Both the position numbers and the translations under genes were made by a program. The notes under the pieces were generated by a model. The model was not told where the DNA came from. It saw only the letters and a program-made list of their open reading frames with translations, and did not search any database. 64,000 nucleotides of DNA from Amycolatopsis vastitatis. GTDB taxonomy: Bacteria > Actinomycetota > Actinomycetes > Mycobacteriales > Pseudonocardiaceae. Shown here one piece after another: positions 24,700 to 33,375 of the stretch. The stretch lies in assembly GCF_002234595.1 (NCBI RefSeq), contig NZ_NMUL01000077.1:1-64000 (forward strand), written 5' to 3'. Position 1 is the stretch's first letter. Every line of letters begins with the position of its first letter.

Positions 24700-24906
24700 A
24701 TGAGCATCGATTTGAACGGCGGAGACCGCGCTCCGCAGGACCCGGGCCTCGGGGACAACAACAGCGATCTCGTCATCGTCTGCGACCCGGTCATCGCGGG
24801 GCTGACCAGCCTCTATGTCACGACCCAGTCGGTTGCGGTGGTCGCCATCGCCGCCGGCCTGGTCGTCGTCTTGGCGCTGGTCGTTGCCTACACCCGGCGA
24901 CGGTGA
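24700..24906 (+). CDS. Small single-span membrane protein ahead of a sigma factor
   Basis: 68 residues: an acidic N-terminus (SIDLNGGDRAPQDPGLGDNN), then one helix (AVVAIAAGLVVVLALVVAY) and a TRRR end. An in-frame start further upstream is possible. It precedes the sigma gene by 57 bases, mirroring the small membrane protein before the other sigma gene at 28.4 kb. No family recognised. Confidence 0.5.
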   Translation: MSIDLNGGDRAPQDPGLGDNNSDLVIVCDPVIAGLTSLYVTTQSVAVVAIAAGLVVVLALVVAYTRRR

Positions 24907-24963
24907 GTTCAGACTGCGATCGGAGATTCCGTAACGAGGCGACTCTCGATGGTGGAATGAGTA

Positions 24964-25488
24964 GTGGACGAGGCCGGGGAGGTGGGACCTGCGGTGTCAC
25001 ATGACGAGGCGTTCGACGCGTTCTTCCGCGCGCGCGTGCTTGCAGAGATCCAGCACCTCGTCCGACGTGGCTTCAGTTCGGACTGCGCGACAGAAGCAGT
25101 GGAGGAAGCCATGCTGACCCTGTACGTACGCTGGGCAGAGATCGGGAATCCGAGAGGTTGGATCCGGGCAACGGCACGGGGTCACGCCTTGACCATCACC
25201 AAGCGGCAGCTCGCCGCCTTGCCTGACGACATCGAGCGCCAGAATCCGGCGTTCCGGCACTACGATGAAGATCCGATCATCCAGCAGGAGTCGAAAGCGA
25301 GGATTACTCAGCTTTTGTCCGGGTTGTCACCCAGACGGCGGGCGGTGCTGTCTGCGTGGCTGGAGGGCCTTGAAGACCCGGAGATCGCCGAGGAGTTGGG
25401 GATTAGCGAGGCGACCGTCCGCTCGCACAGACGTTACGGCCTTGCCGACGTTGCCAACAAGTTGAGGTCGGAAGGAGGTCTGTCGTGA
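24964..25488 (+). CDS. ECF-type sigma-70 family factor
   Basis: 174 residues. A region-2-like segment lies at about 15-80 (FFRARVLAEIQHLVRRGFSS, WAEIGNPRGWIRATARGHAL). Region 4 lies at about 115-165 (LSGLSPRRRAVLSAWLEGLE, EIAEELGISEATVRSHRRYG). It directs RNA polymerase to unknown promoters. Its stop overlaps the start of the Crp-like gene (GTGA), so the two are coupled. No classical anti-sigma factor is adjacent. Confidence 0.85.
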   Translation: MDEAGEVGPAVSHDEAFDAFFRARVLAEIQHLVRRGFSSDCATEAVEEAMLTLYVRWAEIGNPRGWIRATARGHALTITKRQLAALPDDIERQNPAFRHYDEDPIIQQESKARITQLLSGLSPRRRAVLSAWLEGLEDPEIAEELGISEATVRSHRRYGLADVANKLRSEGGLS

Positions 25489-26510
25489 CTGACAACGAGC
25501 ATGCCGAGGTGGAGGCAGTCCTGCGGCAGGCCGACGCCGAGCTAGGCCGCGAGCTGAGCGCTCACACGGACGTTGAGGCCATGCTCAACCGGGTGAAGGG
25601 TCGTGCAGGAGCATCAAGAGCTGGCGAGCCAGCGGTGGAGCTTTCGCAGGTATCGGCGGCCATTCCTCGACGCACGGCGTCCGAGCACGTGCATTACGGA
25701 CATTCGGCTCGGGAGACAAGCGCTGTGTCGACTGCCGCCAACCCAGACCAGGGGGCGTTCCTGGCCTACCTCGCCGACGCCGATCGTGAGTACCTGTTCG
25801 CGCGGGGCACGCGGCGCCAGTTTCGGGCGAACGACGCTGTGGTCATGCAGGGTGATCCATCCGACCACGTGCACGTGCTGGTTTCCGGCTGGGTGCGCGT
25901 CTCTTCGATCGTCGAGGACGGCCGGGAGGTGCTCTTCGGCCTGCGCGGCCCCGGCGAGGTGCTGGGCGACCTCGCGGCGGTCACCGGGCTGCCGCGGACG
26001 GCATCGGTGCGTGCGATCGAGCCCTGTACGGTCTTCCAGCTGACCGGTGCTGAGTTCGTCGACGCTCTGCACGCCCGGCCCGCCATCGCCATCGCAACGA
26101 TCAAGACTGTCGCCGTGCGGCTGCGTGCTGCGGAGTTGGCACGTATTGATTCTGCAGCGTTCGATGTCAGCCGCCGCGTGGCTGTGCACCTTGTCCGGCT
26201 GGCCGAGGAGCACGGCCGGCGCGTCCGAGAGGGTGTGGTCATCGAGGCCGCGCTGTCGCAGGCCGACATCGCCGCGCAGATCGGTGCCGCCCGGCGTACC
26301 GTCGCGCGGGCACTGGCCATGCTGCGGCAGCGGGGGATCGTCGAGACCGGCCGTCGCCGGATCCTCATCCGCCGGCCGCGCGTCCTGCGCGCCTTCGCCC
26401 GCTCTGAGGCAGACACGGAAGCAGCACTACGGCCTCCCGGACCCACGTACTCGTCGTCTGCGCCGCCCGGCCCGACGTCTACGTCTACGGGCTCTTCGGC
26501 TCCGTGCTGA
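25485..26510 (+). CDS. Crp/Fnr-type cyclic-nucleotide-binding regulator with N-terminal extension
   Basis: 341 residues. Residues 1-85 are an extension of unknown fold (AEVEAVLRQADAELGRELSA). About 90-205 is a cNMP-binding barrel (AVVMQGDPSDHVHVLVSGWV, LFGLRGPGEVLGDLAAVTGL). About 215-295 is a winged helix (LSQADIAAQIGAARRTVARA). The PxRTASVR stretch resembles the phosphate-binding cassette. The last about 35 residues are Ser/Thr/Pro-rich; a coding-like continuation (VYVYGLFGSVLSFNDHLSIA) lies in the next frame, hinting at a C-terminal frameshift. It converges on a cyclase-like gene that may supply its ligand. Confidence 0.85.
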   Translation: MTDNEHAEVEAVLRQADAELGRELSAHTDVEAMLNRVKGRAGASRAGEPAVELSQVSAAIPRRTASEHVHYGHSARETSAVSTAANPDQGAFLAYLADADREYLFARGTRRQFRANDAVVMQGDPSDHVHVLVSGWVRVSSIVEDGREVLFGLRGPGEVLGDLAAVTGLPRTASVRAIEPCTVFQLTGAEFVDALHARPAIAIATIKTVAVRLRAAELARIDSAAFDVSRRVAVHLVRLAEEHGRRVREGVVIEAALSQADIAAQIGAARRTVARALAMLRQRGIVETGRRRILIRRPRVLRAFARSEADTEAALRPPGPTYSSSAPPGPTSTSTGSSAPC

Positions 26511-26746
26511 GCTTCAACGACCACCTCTCCATCGCCCGGGAACTCGGGAATGCGTAGCGGCGGACTGGAAAGTCTTCCTGTGCCAGGGGTGGCGACGGCA
26601 GGATCAGGGGTGCGGTGATGACAGAAAACATCCCGGTGGGCAGCGATGTCGTCGCGGCGTCGTACCAGACCGTGTGGACTGAGATCGATGAATCGCGAGG
26701 TCGGACTATCTGGTGCACCGCGAAAAGGGACAAATGCGGACAACTG

Positions 26747-27841
26747 CTAAAGAACTCTGTACGCCGTTCGGCTCGCGATCACCGCGCCAAGCTTCTCGAC
26801 CGGCGGCGACGCCGGATCGAGCTTGCGCACGGTGGCGAGCAATTCCTCCAGGCCGCCGTCGTAGCGTTCGCATGTACGCGCCAATTCGATCACGTGCAGC
26901 CGGTCTTCCTCCTGGTACGGTACCGCGTCCGCGATGTCGCGCCGGGAGAACATTTCCAGCAGGATCCGGCGGCTTTCCGTGTTCCGCACGCACGTGATCG
27001 CCAGCAGCGCCTCGACCAGTTCCGTGAACGGGAGCGGCCGGTCCACTCGTTCGACGGCAAGAGCCGTGGCCGACATGGTGGTCCCGGCGATCGGCGCGCC
27101 CACGAGGCGCAGCCACGCCCACACGGCGCGCTCCCCGGCTTTGACCTTCACCGGGATCCGGCGGAACGCCCCCGGATCGGCGGCCGGGGCCTGGGAGACG
27201 ACGTCTTGGTAGATCAGATCCGAGGTGATCAGCACGAGGTCCGCCTTCGACTCCTTTTGCGCCGCCTTGGCCTCTGGTGCGTCGAGCATGCGGAACGTCG
27301 CGCTGACCGCCTCGCTGACAGAGCCGTGGCTTCCCTTGGCCACTTCGCCGGCGTGCAGGGCCAGCCGGAGCTGAATCCGGGTTTCCGCCGCGTGGACATG
27401 GTTGTAGCGTCGCAGCTCGTCCCGCGTCCGGTCGGGGAACTCGGCGACCAGGTTCGCCTTCGCGATCTCTGGGGGCAGCAGGAACATGGCGCCGTCGCCG
27501 GTGTTCTCGATGAAGCACGCGTCCCACGGGATGCCCGTTTCGGCGAAGCTCGTGCGCAGAACCTGCCAAAGTCCGTCGTGCACCTCGCGCAAGTGGGCCA
27601 TGGTTCTGCTCGGGTTGTTGTACCCGGCGATGTCCACGGCCATGATCGTCCGGTGCAGCGCGGCCGGATAGGAATGCATGCCTCCGTGGTGGTACTCCCG
27701 CCGTGGGGTGGGGTTGTCCTCGAAACGTTGCCGACGGCGAAGATCGGCCAGGCCAGCGTGGGGGTCGAACTCGACGCGATCAGGGTCTTGCTCATGGGCG
27801 CGCTGCACCAGATCGCGAATGGGGTCGTGTGGCTCGGTCAT
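26747..27841 (-). CDS. Nucleotidyl-cyclase-like domain plus EAD2-like effector-associated domain
   Basis: 364 residues. From about 65 to 205 the protein resembles a class III nucleotidyl cyclase homology domain: TIMAVDIAGYNNPSRTMAHL, then FIENTGDGAMFLLPPE and LRLALHAGEV. The Asp pair of the metal site is at least partly kept. From about 265 to 350, FTELVEALLAITCVRNTESR, ILLEMFSRRDI and LHVIELARTCERYDGGLEEL match the effector-associated domain EAD2, which recruits partners in bacterial conflict systems. The start overlaps the sigma gene (ATGA). Activity and product are unproven. Confidence 0.72.
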   Translation of the reverse strand: MTEPHDPIRDLVQRAHEQDPDRVEFDPHAGLADLRRRQRFEDNPTPRREYHHGGMHSYPAALHRTIMAVDIAGYNNPSRTMAHLREVHDGLWQVLRTSFAETGIPWDACFIENTGDGAMFLLPPEIAKANLVAEFPDRTRDELRRYNHVHAAETRIQLRLALHAGEVAKGSHGSVSEAVSATFRMLDAPEAKAAQKESKADLVLITSDLIYQDVVSQAPAADPGAFRRIPVKVKAGERAVWAWLRLVGAPIAGTTMSATALAVERVDRPLPFTELVEALLAITCVRNTESRRILLEMFSRRDIADAVPYQEEDRLHVIELARTCERYDGGLEELLATVRKLDPASPPVEKLGAVIASRTAYRVL

Positions 27842-28392
27842 CGCCCCTCGCCTCCCTGGTCGATCTGGTTGAGCCGGACAAGCTGGGGTCTCAGGACAGC
27901 ACGTAGACGTTGCACATGGGTTCGGACAGTGGACTTGCTGATGTCGAGGATAGCTGCGACCTCGTCATGGTTCAGTTCTTCGAGGAAGAACAGCACAGCC
28001 ACCGCGCGCCGTTGGGGAGGTTGCCTGGCGATGAGCTCTCGCACAGTCTTGAGCACTACGAGTTCGTCGAGAACGTCGTCAACCCTGCTGTCCTCGACGG
28101 CCTCAGCAAGTTCGGCGTCGAGTTCCGTGAGCCTGCGCTGGCGACGATACGCGTCCATGACTTTGTGTGCCGCGATCCCTACCACGTACTTGCGGTTGTC
28201 CTCGGGAGGCTCGGATTCCCGGCACGACCAGAGTTCCCACAACTGGCAATAGGCCTCCTGCGTCGCGTCCTCAGCGATATGGTGATCGCCGGCAGCTATC
28301 CGCTGAACCGCGCGGCGAACGCGGGGAGCGGTCGAGCAGTAGAACGTCTCGAAGCTCTCCGGAGGCGGCACCGGCGATCCCATGCGCTTCAC
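27838..28392 (-). CDS. ECF-type sigma-70 family factor
   Basis: 184 residues. Region 2 at about 15-85 (VRRAVQRIAAGDHHIAEDAT, QEAYCQLWELW) and region 4 at about 120-170 (RQPPQRRAVAVLFFLEELNH, EVAAILDISKSTVRTHVQRL). A GTG start at 28392 overlaps the previous stop; an in-frame ATG lies nine bases further in. Middle gene of a three-gene unit: small membrane protein, sigma factor, cyclase/EAD2 protein. Confidence 0.88.
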   Translation of the reverse strand: MKRMGSPVPPPESFETFYCSTAPRVRRAVQRIAAGDHHIAEDATQEAYCQLWELWSCRESEPPEDNRKYVVGIAAHKVMDAYRRQRRLTELDAELAEAVEDSRVDDVLDELVVLKTVRELIARQPPQRRAVAVLFFLEELNHDEVAAILDISKSTVRTHVQRLRAVLRPQLVRLNQIDQGGEGR

Positions 28393-28643
28393 GTTGCCTG
28401 GTCACGTCCGTCAACGGGGTACACGAGACCAGCTTCCGCAGCGGTGTCACAAACCGTGATCTCAAACACCGCGCCATCCGAGTCACGGTCGAGGATTCGG
28501 CTACCAGGTGTCACACGGGAGATGACCCGTTCGATGCTGGCTCGGCGTACGCGGTAGCGCAAGAGGGCAACGACCTGTCGCATGAGCGCGCTGAACGCCG
28601 AGACGGCAGCGATGGTAAGTAGCGGAGTGGCGCTCATGCTCAT
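28389..28643 (-). CDS. Small membrane-associated protein ahead of a sigma factor
   Basis: 84 residues from an ATG after AAGAGGGG. A hydrophobic N-terminus (SATPLLTIAAVSAFSALMRQ) is followed by a basic and then acidic cytoplasmic part (DRDSDGAVFEITVCDTAAEA). It overlaps the sigma gene by four bases, so it may act on that factor, for example as a membrane tether. No family recognised. Confidence 0.55.
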   Translation of the reverse strand: MSMSATPLLTIAAVSAFSALMRQVVALLRYRVRRASIERVISRVTPGSRILDRDSDGAVFEITVCDTAAEAGLVYPVDGRDQAT

Positions 28644-28829
28644 GATCCCCTCTTGGCCTCGTCTGCAAAAGACTCGGAGGACCACGGTGTCGTGTCTACA
28701 AAAAACGCAAAGAATCTTGTCCGGGTCGATGCTGCCCGATGAAGATTCCTTGATCCACGTCCCGATAGCTGGCCTTTCCTCGCCTTAAGCTGTTCGGTGA
28801 TTGCTGCTTGCTTGCGGGGTAATCGTCGG

Positions 28830-29744
28830 TCAGGGGATCGCGTGCCAGCGGACTGATCGGTCGCCGGTGCGCAGAGACTGGATGCGGTGCTGCAGTTCGG
28901 CGGCGGCCGCGGGCTTGCCGGGGGCCAGGCGGATGTAGGCGCCGAGGGCGTGCAGTTCGGTGATGTCCCTTAGCAGGATCCAGCCCGGCCAGTCGAGGAT
29001 GTCGTAGCCGTAGGCGGCCAGGAATCGCCTGCGGTCGGCCTCTGGTTCGTGGAAGTGGTCGGGGATGCCGGTGAGCAGGTCCAGTTCGTGCGGGCCGAGA
29101 CAGGTGCCGTCCCAGTCGATCAGTAGCCACCCACCGTGACCGGGATCGCGGACCAGGTTCTCGGTGTGTGCGTCGGTGTGCACGAGCCCCTCGCCGAGCG
29201 GGAACACGGTGGCGGCAAAGGTGGCGGCCAGAGCGCGGGCGCGGTCGAGCAGCCAGGCCCGGTCACCCTCGGCGACGGCCGGGTACGGGCGTTCGACGTC
29301 GAGGGTGAGCGCCTCGAACAAGCGTTGCATGGGCTGATACCGCGGCAGCGGGAACGGCGGAACGGGTAGCGCATGTAGTCGCCGCAGCGGCGCCGCCAGG
29401 TCGGTCAGCGAGGCCGGCGGCGTGGTGGGCCGGTGGGGCCAGAAAGTGGCGACCGCGCCCGCCGCGACGACTGGCTGTTCGCCCGACGCCGGCGCCAACG
29501 CGACTGGTTCGGGCTGGTCGGCCAGCCAGCGGGTGGCGTCGATGCAGGTCTGTGCGCGGCGGCGGCGCAGCGGGGTGTCCGGGGCCAGCCGGACGACCAT
29601 CTGGTCACCGGGCAGCAGGAACACGGCGTTGGAGCGCTGGTGCAACAGCCGGGCATCGGTCGGGTCGGTGCCGAAGATCCGGCAGACCTTCCGCAGCGCT
29701 GGCAGGCCGGGTAGCTCGGAGTCCTGGCTGACAGGCAGCGCCAT
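28830..29744 (-). CDS. Aminoglycoside-phosphotransferase (APH)-fold kinase
   Basis: 304 residues. The catalytic loop is LVHTDAHTENLVRD, corresponding to the HxDxxxxN Brenner motif, followed by the metal-binding DWD in WLLIDWDGTCLGPHELDLL. The N-lobe holds NAVFLLPGDQMVVRLAPD. Such kinases phosphorylate small molecules; the substrate is unknown and a resistance role should not be assumed. It starts 6 bases after the HTH regulator and is in one operon with it. Confidence 0.85.
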   Translation of the reverse strand: MALPVSQDSELPGLPALRKVCRIFGTDPTDARLLHQRSNAVFLLPGDQMVVRLAPDTPLRRRRAQTCIDATRWLADQPEPVALAPASGEQPVVAAGAVATFWPHRPTTPPASLTDLAAPLRRLHALPVPPFPLPRYQPMQRLFEALTLDVERPYPAVAEGDRAWLLDRARALAATFAATVFPLGEGLVHTDAHTENLVRDPGHGGWLLIDWDGTCLGPHELDLLTGIPDHFHEPEADRRRFLAAYGYDILDWPGWILLRDITELHALGAYIRLAPGKPAAAAELQHRIQSLRTGDRSVRWHAIP

Positions 29745-29750
29745 CGGCGG

Positions 29751-31241
29751 CTACGCGGCCGTGGTGGCCAGCGTCCTGCGGATGTGTTCGCGCAGGTCGG
29801 CGACTTCGGGCTGGCTGCTGTGCGGGGCGGCGACGGTGTCGAGTGTGCGCAGCCGGGCGTAGCCGCGGGTGGAGGACAGTCCGGTGATCGCGTTCACCGC
29901 GTCGTAGCCGGTGGTCACTGCGGCGGCGAGGTCGCCGGCCTGGAACTGCACCGAGGCTAGCGGGGGCAGGATCACCGCGCGGCTGCGTTCGTACTCCGCG
30001 CCGTACCCGGACGCCGCTGTGGTGAGCTTCTCGATGGCGTCAGGGGCGAACTCCGGGTGGGTCAGCGACAGCAGGTACAGCGAGTGGCCTTGCTGGGCGG
30101 TGATCTCGGCGTCGTTGACGAACCATGCCCACGGCGGGGTGGTGGCCGGGTCGGCGGTGGTGTAGGTGTCCTGGGCGTTGCCGATGGCGCGGCGGGTGGG
30201 TTCGGCTTCGCCAAGGGCGGCCCGGCACCAGCCGAGCACCGCGGAGATGTAGCCCTGGGTGATCGTGGAGACCGGGTGGCGGCGGTTGGCGGCCGTGGCC
30301 GACGCGAGTTGCACCAGCTGCAGCGCCTCGCCGGCGCGGGTGGCGTGCGCGAGGGGGTCGAGGCTGTGCAGGTGCAGGGCTTGGTGGGCCATGTCCAGCA
30401 GTACGTCTACGGCGAGGTCGGGGGAGCGGGGGTGGTCCTCGGCGCGGCGGGCGGTGTCCAGGGCGTAGGTCCACAGGCGGCGAGCGGCGTCGTGGTCCTC
30501 GACGTCGTAGGCCATCCATCCGGCCATGCTGGCCAGCTCGGCGACCGCGACCAGCAGCCGGGTCCGAACCTCCGGCGTGCAGACGGCGTCCTCCAGCCGG
30601 CGGACCTGGTGTAGCTGGGTGATCGCCGCGGCGCGGCAGAGCCCGCCGCCGTGGGCGAAGTCCGAGCGGCGGAACCCGTCGGTGATCGCCTCGATCGCGT
30701 CGACGTCGGCCGCGCCGATGCGGGGCCGGGTCACCGGCTCGACCTCGCCGGGCAGCAACGACCCGAGCCGGGTCAGCTCGGGATGCAAGCTCGAGCCCAA
30801 CGTGGCGGCCGTGACCAGGGCGAGGAAATCCCTGCGTTCCAACCAGCTCACCTCCTCCGGTGCGGCCACAACGCTACCTGGGGCCTCGTCGGGGAAGCCG
30901 AGCAAGCGGGGCGGGATGCGCAGGAGACCGGCCAGCCGGGCGGCCACCTTGACGTGGGTCAGCCGCCGCTCGCCCCGCTCGACCGCGGAAATCCTGGACT
31001 GGGACAGGTCCAGCAGGTCGGCGAGCTGCAGCTGGGACAGCCCGGTGTGAGCCCGGACGGCGGCGAACACCGCGCCGAAGTCGTAGCGGGCCAACGCGGC
31101 ACGGAGATCCGCGTCGTCGTAGAACCCGTCCGGGATCGGGGTTCGGAACCCGGCGGCGCGGGCACAGGAACCGCACATCGGGTCGGCGGCGGCCAGTGTG
31201 GTTCCGCAGAACCGACAGCGGTGTCGCCTCTGACCAGTCAT
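29751..31241 (-). CDS. XRE-family HTH regulator with zinc-ribbon-like start and TPR-like C-terminus
   Basis: 496 residues from the ATG at 31239-31241; the frame stays open upstream but that part looks non-coding. Residues 8-28 hold CRFCGTTL...MCGSC, a CxxC pair. The HTH lies at about 55-115 (RAHTGLSQLQLADLLDLSQS, RISAVERGERRLT). The rest is helical repeats with SMAGWMAYDVEDHDAARRLW and ALHLHSLDPLAHATRAGEAL. Cotranscribed with the APH-type kinase. It lies next to the lanthipeptide region and may be a regulator of it, which is inference. Confidence 0.82.
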   Translation of the reverse strand: MTGQRRHRCRFCGTTLAAADPMCGSCARAAGFRTPIPDGFYDDADLRAALARYDFGAVFAAVRAHTGLSQLQLADLLDLSQSRISAVERGERRLTHVKVAARLAGLLRIPPRLLGFPDEAPGSVVAAPEEVSWLERRDFLALVTAATLGSSLHPELTRLGSLLPGEVEPVTRPRIGAADVDAIEAITDGFRRSDFAHGGGLCRAAAITQLHQVRRLEDAVCTPEVRTRLLVAVAELASMAGWMAYDVEDHDAARRLWTYALDTARRAEDHPRSPDLAVDVLLDMAHQALHLHSLDPLAHATRAGEALQLVQLASATAANRRHPVSTITQGYISAVLGWCRAALGEAEPTRRAIGNAQDTYTTADPATTPPWAWFVNDAEITAQQGHSLYLLSLTHPEFAPDAIEKLTTAASGYGAEYERSRAVILPPLASVQFQAGDLAAAVTTGYDAVNAITGLSSTRGYARLRTLDTVAAPHSSQPEVADLREHIRRTLATTAA

Positions 31242-31400
31242 GGTTCGCCTTCCCGTTCCCGGACGGTGTTCGCGCAGGTTCACAGCGTAGACCGCCGTCG
31301 GGTACCAGTCGGTCGGTTCGAGCCCGGTGCCGTCAAGCCCCACTGGGGCTAGCACCGCTGGGGATCGGAAAGGCCGCCGCCGACCAGGACGGTGGACGTC

Positions 31401-31706
31401 ATGGCCACCCCGTTGACGACCGACCAGAGCTCGCCTGAGCAGATCCTCGCCGTTGCGCACTGCGGGGGCGGAGGCGGGACGTCGATCACGGCGGCCGGCG
31501 CAAGCCCCCGGTGGTCCGGCCCAGATCCCGACCTGGGTCGTACCACCGGGCTTCCAGCGCCCTCGGCGCCGGGGTGCCGCCCGACGCTGACCTTCCCCGT
31601 CGGTGGCCACGAGTGCCACCAGTACCAGATCGAGAGCGGGTTCTACGAGTGCGTGCACGGCCACGTCCGTCGCGTCGAAATCCGTGTCCTCCCGGGGAGC
31701 CGGTGA
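31401..31706 (+). CDS. Hypothetical Cys/His-containing small protein
   Basis: 101 residues from the ATG at 31401. The second half reads LTFPVGGHECHQYQIESGFY, ECVHGHVRRVEIRVLPGS, with His/Cys pairs. The stop overlaps the next start (TGATG). First of a run of small genes before the methyltransferase. No family recognised. Confidence 0.55.
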   Translation: MATPLTTDQSSPEQILAVAHCGGGGGTSITAAGASPRWSGPDPDLGRTTGLPAPSAPGCRPTLTFPVGGHECHQYQIESGFYECVHGHVRRVEIRVLPGSR

Positions 31707-32011
31707 TGAACGATTCATTGAATCCGGCTGTGGGGCGCAGCGTGCTCCTGCAGGGGCAACGGCAGATCGTCTCCATGGACGAGGCGCTGCACGCGCTGTC
31801 TGTGCTTGTCACCGCGCGCCGCCAGGGCTACCTGCGTGTCCCGCCCGGCCGTCCGGACGCCCAGCTGAGCGTGAGCGGGAGACAACCGCTCGGCTGGTTG
31901 AACCGGCGACCGCATCGGCCGCGGTTCCGGTTTCCGCTGCGCGGCCGGGACGCAGGCACCAACACTGCCGGGGCGTCGAGCGGGGCAGTTAACGCGGGCG
32001 GGCAGGCGTGA
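31706..32011 (+). CDS. Hypothetical small basic protein
   Basis: 101 residues. VLLQGQRQIVSMDEALHALS and VTARRQGYLRVPPGRPDAQL look structured; the C-terminal third is Arg/Gly/Ala-rich. Both ends overlap neighbours by one base. No family recognised. Confidence 0.5.
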   Translation: MNDSLNPAVGRSVLLQGQRQIVSMDEALHALSVLVTARRQGYLRVPPGRPDAQLSVSGRQPLGWLNRRPHRPRFRFPLRGRDAGTNTAGASSGAVNAGGQA

Positions 32012-32346
32012 TGGGGGTGCGGATAGCGGTGGACGGCAGGGCAACCTCTCAGTCGGCGGGACCCGCTACCGGTTGGTGGTGGGGCACGAATCGATCCGGT
32101 GGCACCTTCTATGCCGGCCGCGCTCATGTCGTGCGCCCTGCCCAACCGGGGGGTGGGTTGTGCGGCCTGCCGGTGGACGACGTCTGGGATCGGCGCCCGC
32201 CGACGCCAGAGCACCTGTGCCCGGAATGCTGCGTACAGGCAATGGCCGTTTCCTACCCGCCGTTCCCGCCCTCCCCGGCACCTCTGTGGCCACGCACAGG
32301 TCCCAGCACCCGACAGACCGGCCCTGGCGGCCAATGTCCTGGTTGA
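32011..32346 (+). CDS. Hypothetical small protein with a C-P-x-C-C motif
   Basis: 111 residues from the ATG at 32011. GGLCGLPVDDVWDRRPPTPE followed by HLCPECCVQAM resembles zinc-binding small proteins seen around actinomycete RiPP and mobile regions. The C-terminal 35 residues are Pro-rich. The following 195 bases up to 32541 hold no clear gene. Confidence 0.5.
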   Translation: MGVRIAVDGRATSQSAGPATGWWWGTNRSGGTFYAGRAHVVRPAQPGGGLCGLPVDDVWDRRPPTPEHLCPECCVQAMAVSYPPFPPSPAPLWPRTGPSTRQTGPGGQCPG

Positions 32347-32541
32347 GCGGACAGCCTGCGGTGCCCGCAGTCTGCGACGTCGACAACTCCACCGACGACG
32401 TGACCGCAGTGCCCGTCAGAACGGCTGCGATCGACGGCGCCGAGGTCGACGCGCCGGGCACAACCTCGCCGGGCGGACACGGCTCTCGTCTTGTGGCGGG
32501 ACGGTCTGCGGATGCGACGACCAGAAACGGAGAACGTTTCG

Positions 32542-32775
32542 ATGCCCGAGTCCGGCCATCGTCGCGCGATACACGCCACCTCGACCAGCGCATTGCGGGC
32601 CTTCGCCGTCCTGCCGACCGTCGTGCTGCTGCTGGCCGCCGCTGTGGCCGTCCTGGGCGTGCTGCCCACGCCGCGGCACCCGGGAGCAGCAGCCGAGCAC
32701 ACCGAACGGCCTGCCCGGCGCCCTGCGCAGGTCGGCGTCCTGTCCGTGCCCCGTGCGGAGGACCTGCGGTCGTGA
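32542..32775 (+). CDS. Small single-span membrane protein
   Basis: 77 residues, with GGAG eight bases before the ATG. One helix (AVLPTVVLLLAAAVAVLGVL) is followed by a Pro/Arg-rich exposed part. The stop overlaps the next start (GTGA). No family recognised. Confidence 0.55.
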   Translation: MPESGHRRAIHATSTSALRAFAVLPTVVLLLAAAVAVLGVLPTPRHPGAAAEHTERPARRPAQVGVLSVPRAEDLRS

Positions 32776-33218
32776 CCCCGCCCGGCCCCGTACCGACCAG
32801 GACGCTGCTGGACCGTACCGGCCGCCTCTGGTCGTGGCATCCGACCCTGCCGCGGCGACCCGGTGAGGAGCCGGGTGTGTTCTGCCGCCGCGGGCAACGG
32901 CGGACCGAACGAGAACTCGAGAATGAGGCCGAGCCGATCATCGAGGTCCGTGCCCCGCGCCTGCTGACCGTGAAGCTGGTACCCGTACCCGCCAAGCAGA
33001 TCCGGCTCAACGACCTCGTGGTGCTTCCCGGGCGCGGCGAGCTGTCCCCGGTCATCGGCATCTGGCCGTACGCCGACCGCTACGCGTGTCTGCTGTACGT
33101 GTGCACTGACAACGGCGACTGGGTGCACCGCCGTGCGGACAGCCCGCTGCTGCGAGCCGACCTCCGCTCACTGGGCAGCTCTGTAGGCCGGTCTGCTCGC
33201 CAGGACGGGCTTTGCTGA
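32772..33218 (+). CDS. Hypothetical protein, paralogous to debris at 22.9 kb
   Basis: 148 residues from the GTG at 32772. Sequence landmarks: LLDRTGRLWSWHPTLPRRPG, EAEPIIEVR, LVVLPGRGELSPVIGIWPYA, TDNGDWVHRRADSPLLRADL. No known domain seen. A decayed copy of its first half lies at about 22920-23070, so it belongs to a family that has been duplicated with mobile DNA. A weak CCTGCTC/GAGCAGG hairpin lies at 33228-33250, ahead of the methyltransferase. Confidence 0.55.
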   Translation: MTPPGPVPTRTLLDRTGRLWSWHPTLPRRPGEEPGVFCRRGQRRTERELENEAEPIIEVRAPRLLTVKLVPVPAKQIRLNDLVVLPGRGELSPVIGIWPYADRYACLLYVCTDNGDWVHRRADSPLLRADLRSLGSSVGRSARQDGLC

Positions 33219-33375
33219 CGGCGCACACCTGCTCAAGGGATGCGAGCAGGTCGAAATCGCCGACGGGATCGTGCTGTGCCGGGGGAGAAGGCGGGTGATG
33301 TGAAAGAACGTCGGATCGTGAACCGCGTGCGGGAGAGCCGGAAAGCCAACCTCGTGAGTCTGAGAGAGTGATTGC

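Noticed and set aside
26618..26746. Short plus-strand frame beginning MTENIPVGSDVVAASYQTVW
   Set aside because: It looks mildly coding, but it runs into the antisense of the cyclase gene without a proper stop; perhaps a remnant after the Crp gene.
31242..31718. Extra 159 N-terminal residues for the HTH regulator
   Set aside because: The added part is low-complexity and antisense to the small gene at 31401; the CxxC start at 31241 fits the family.
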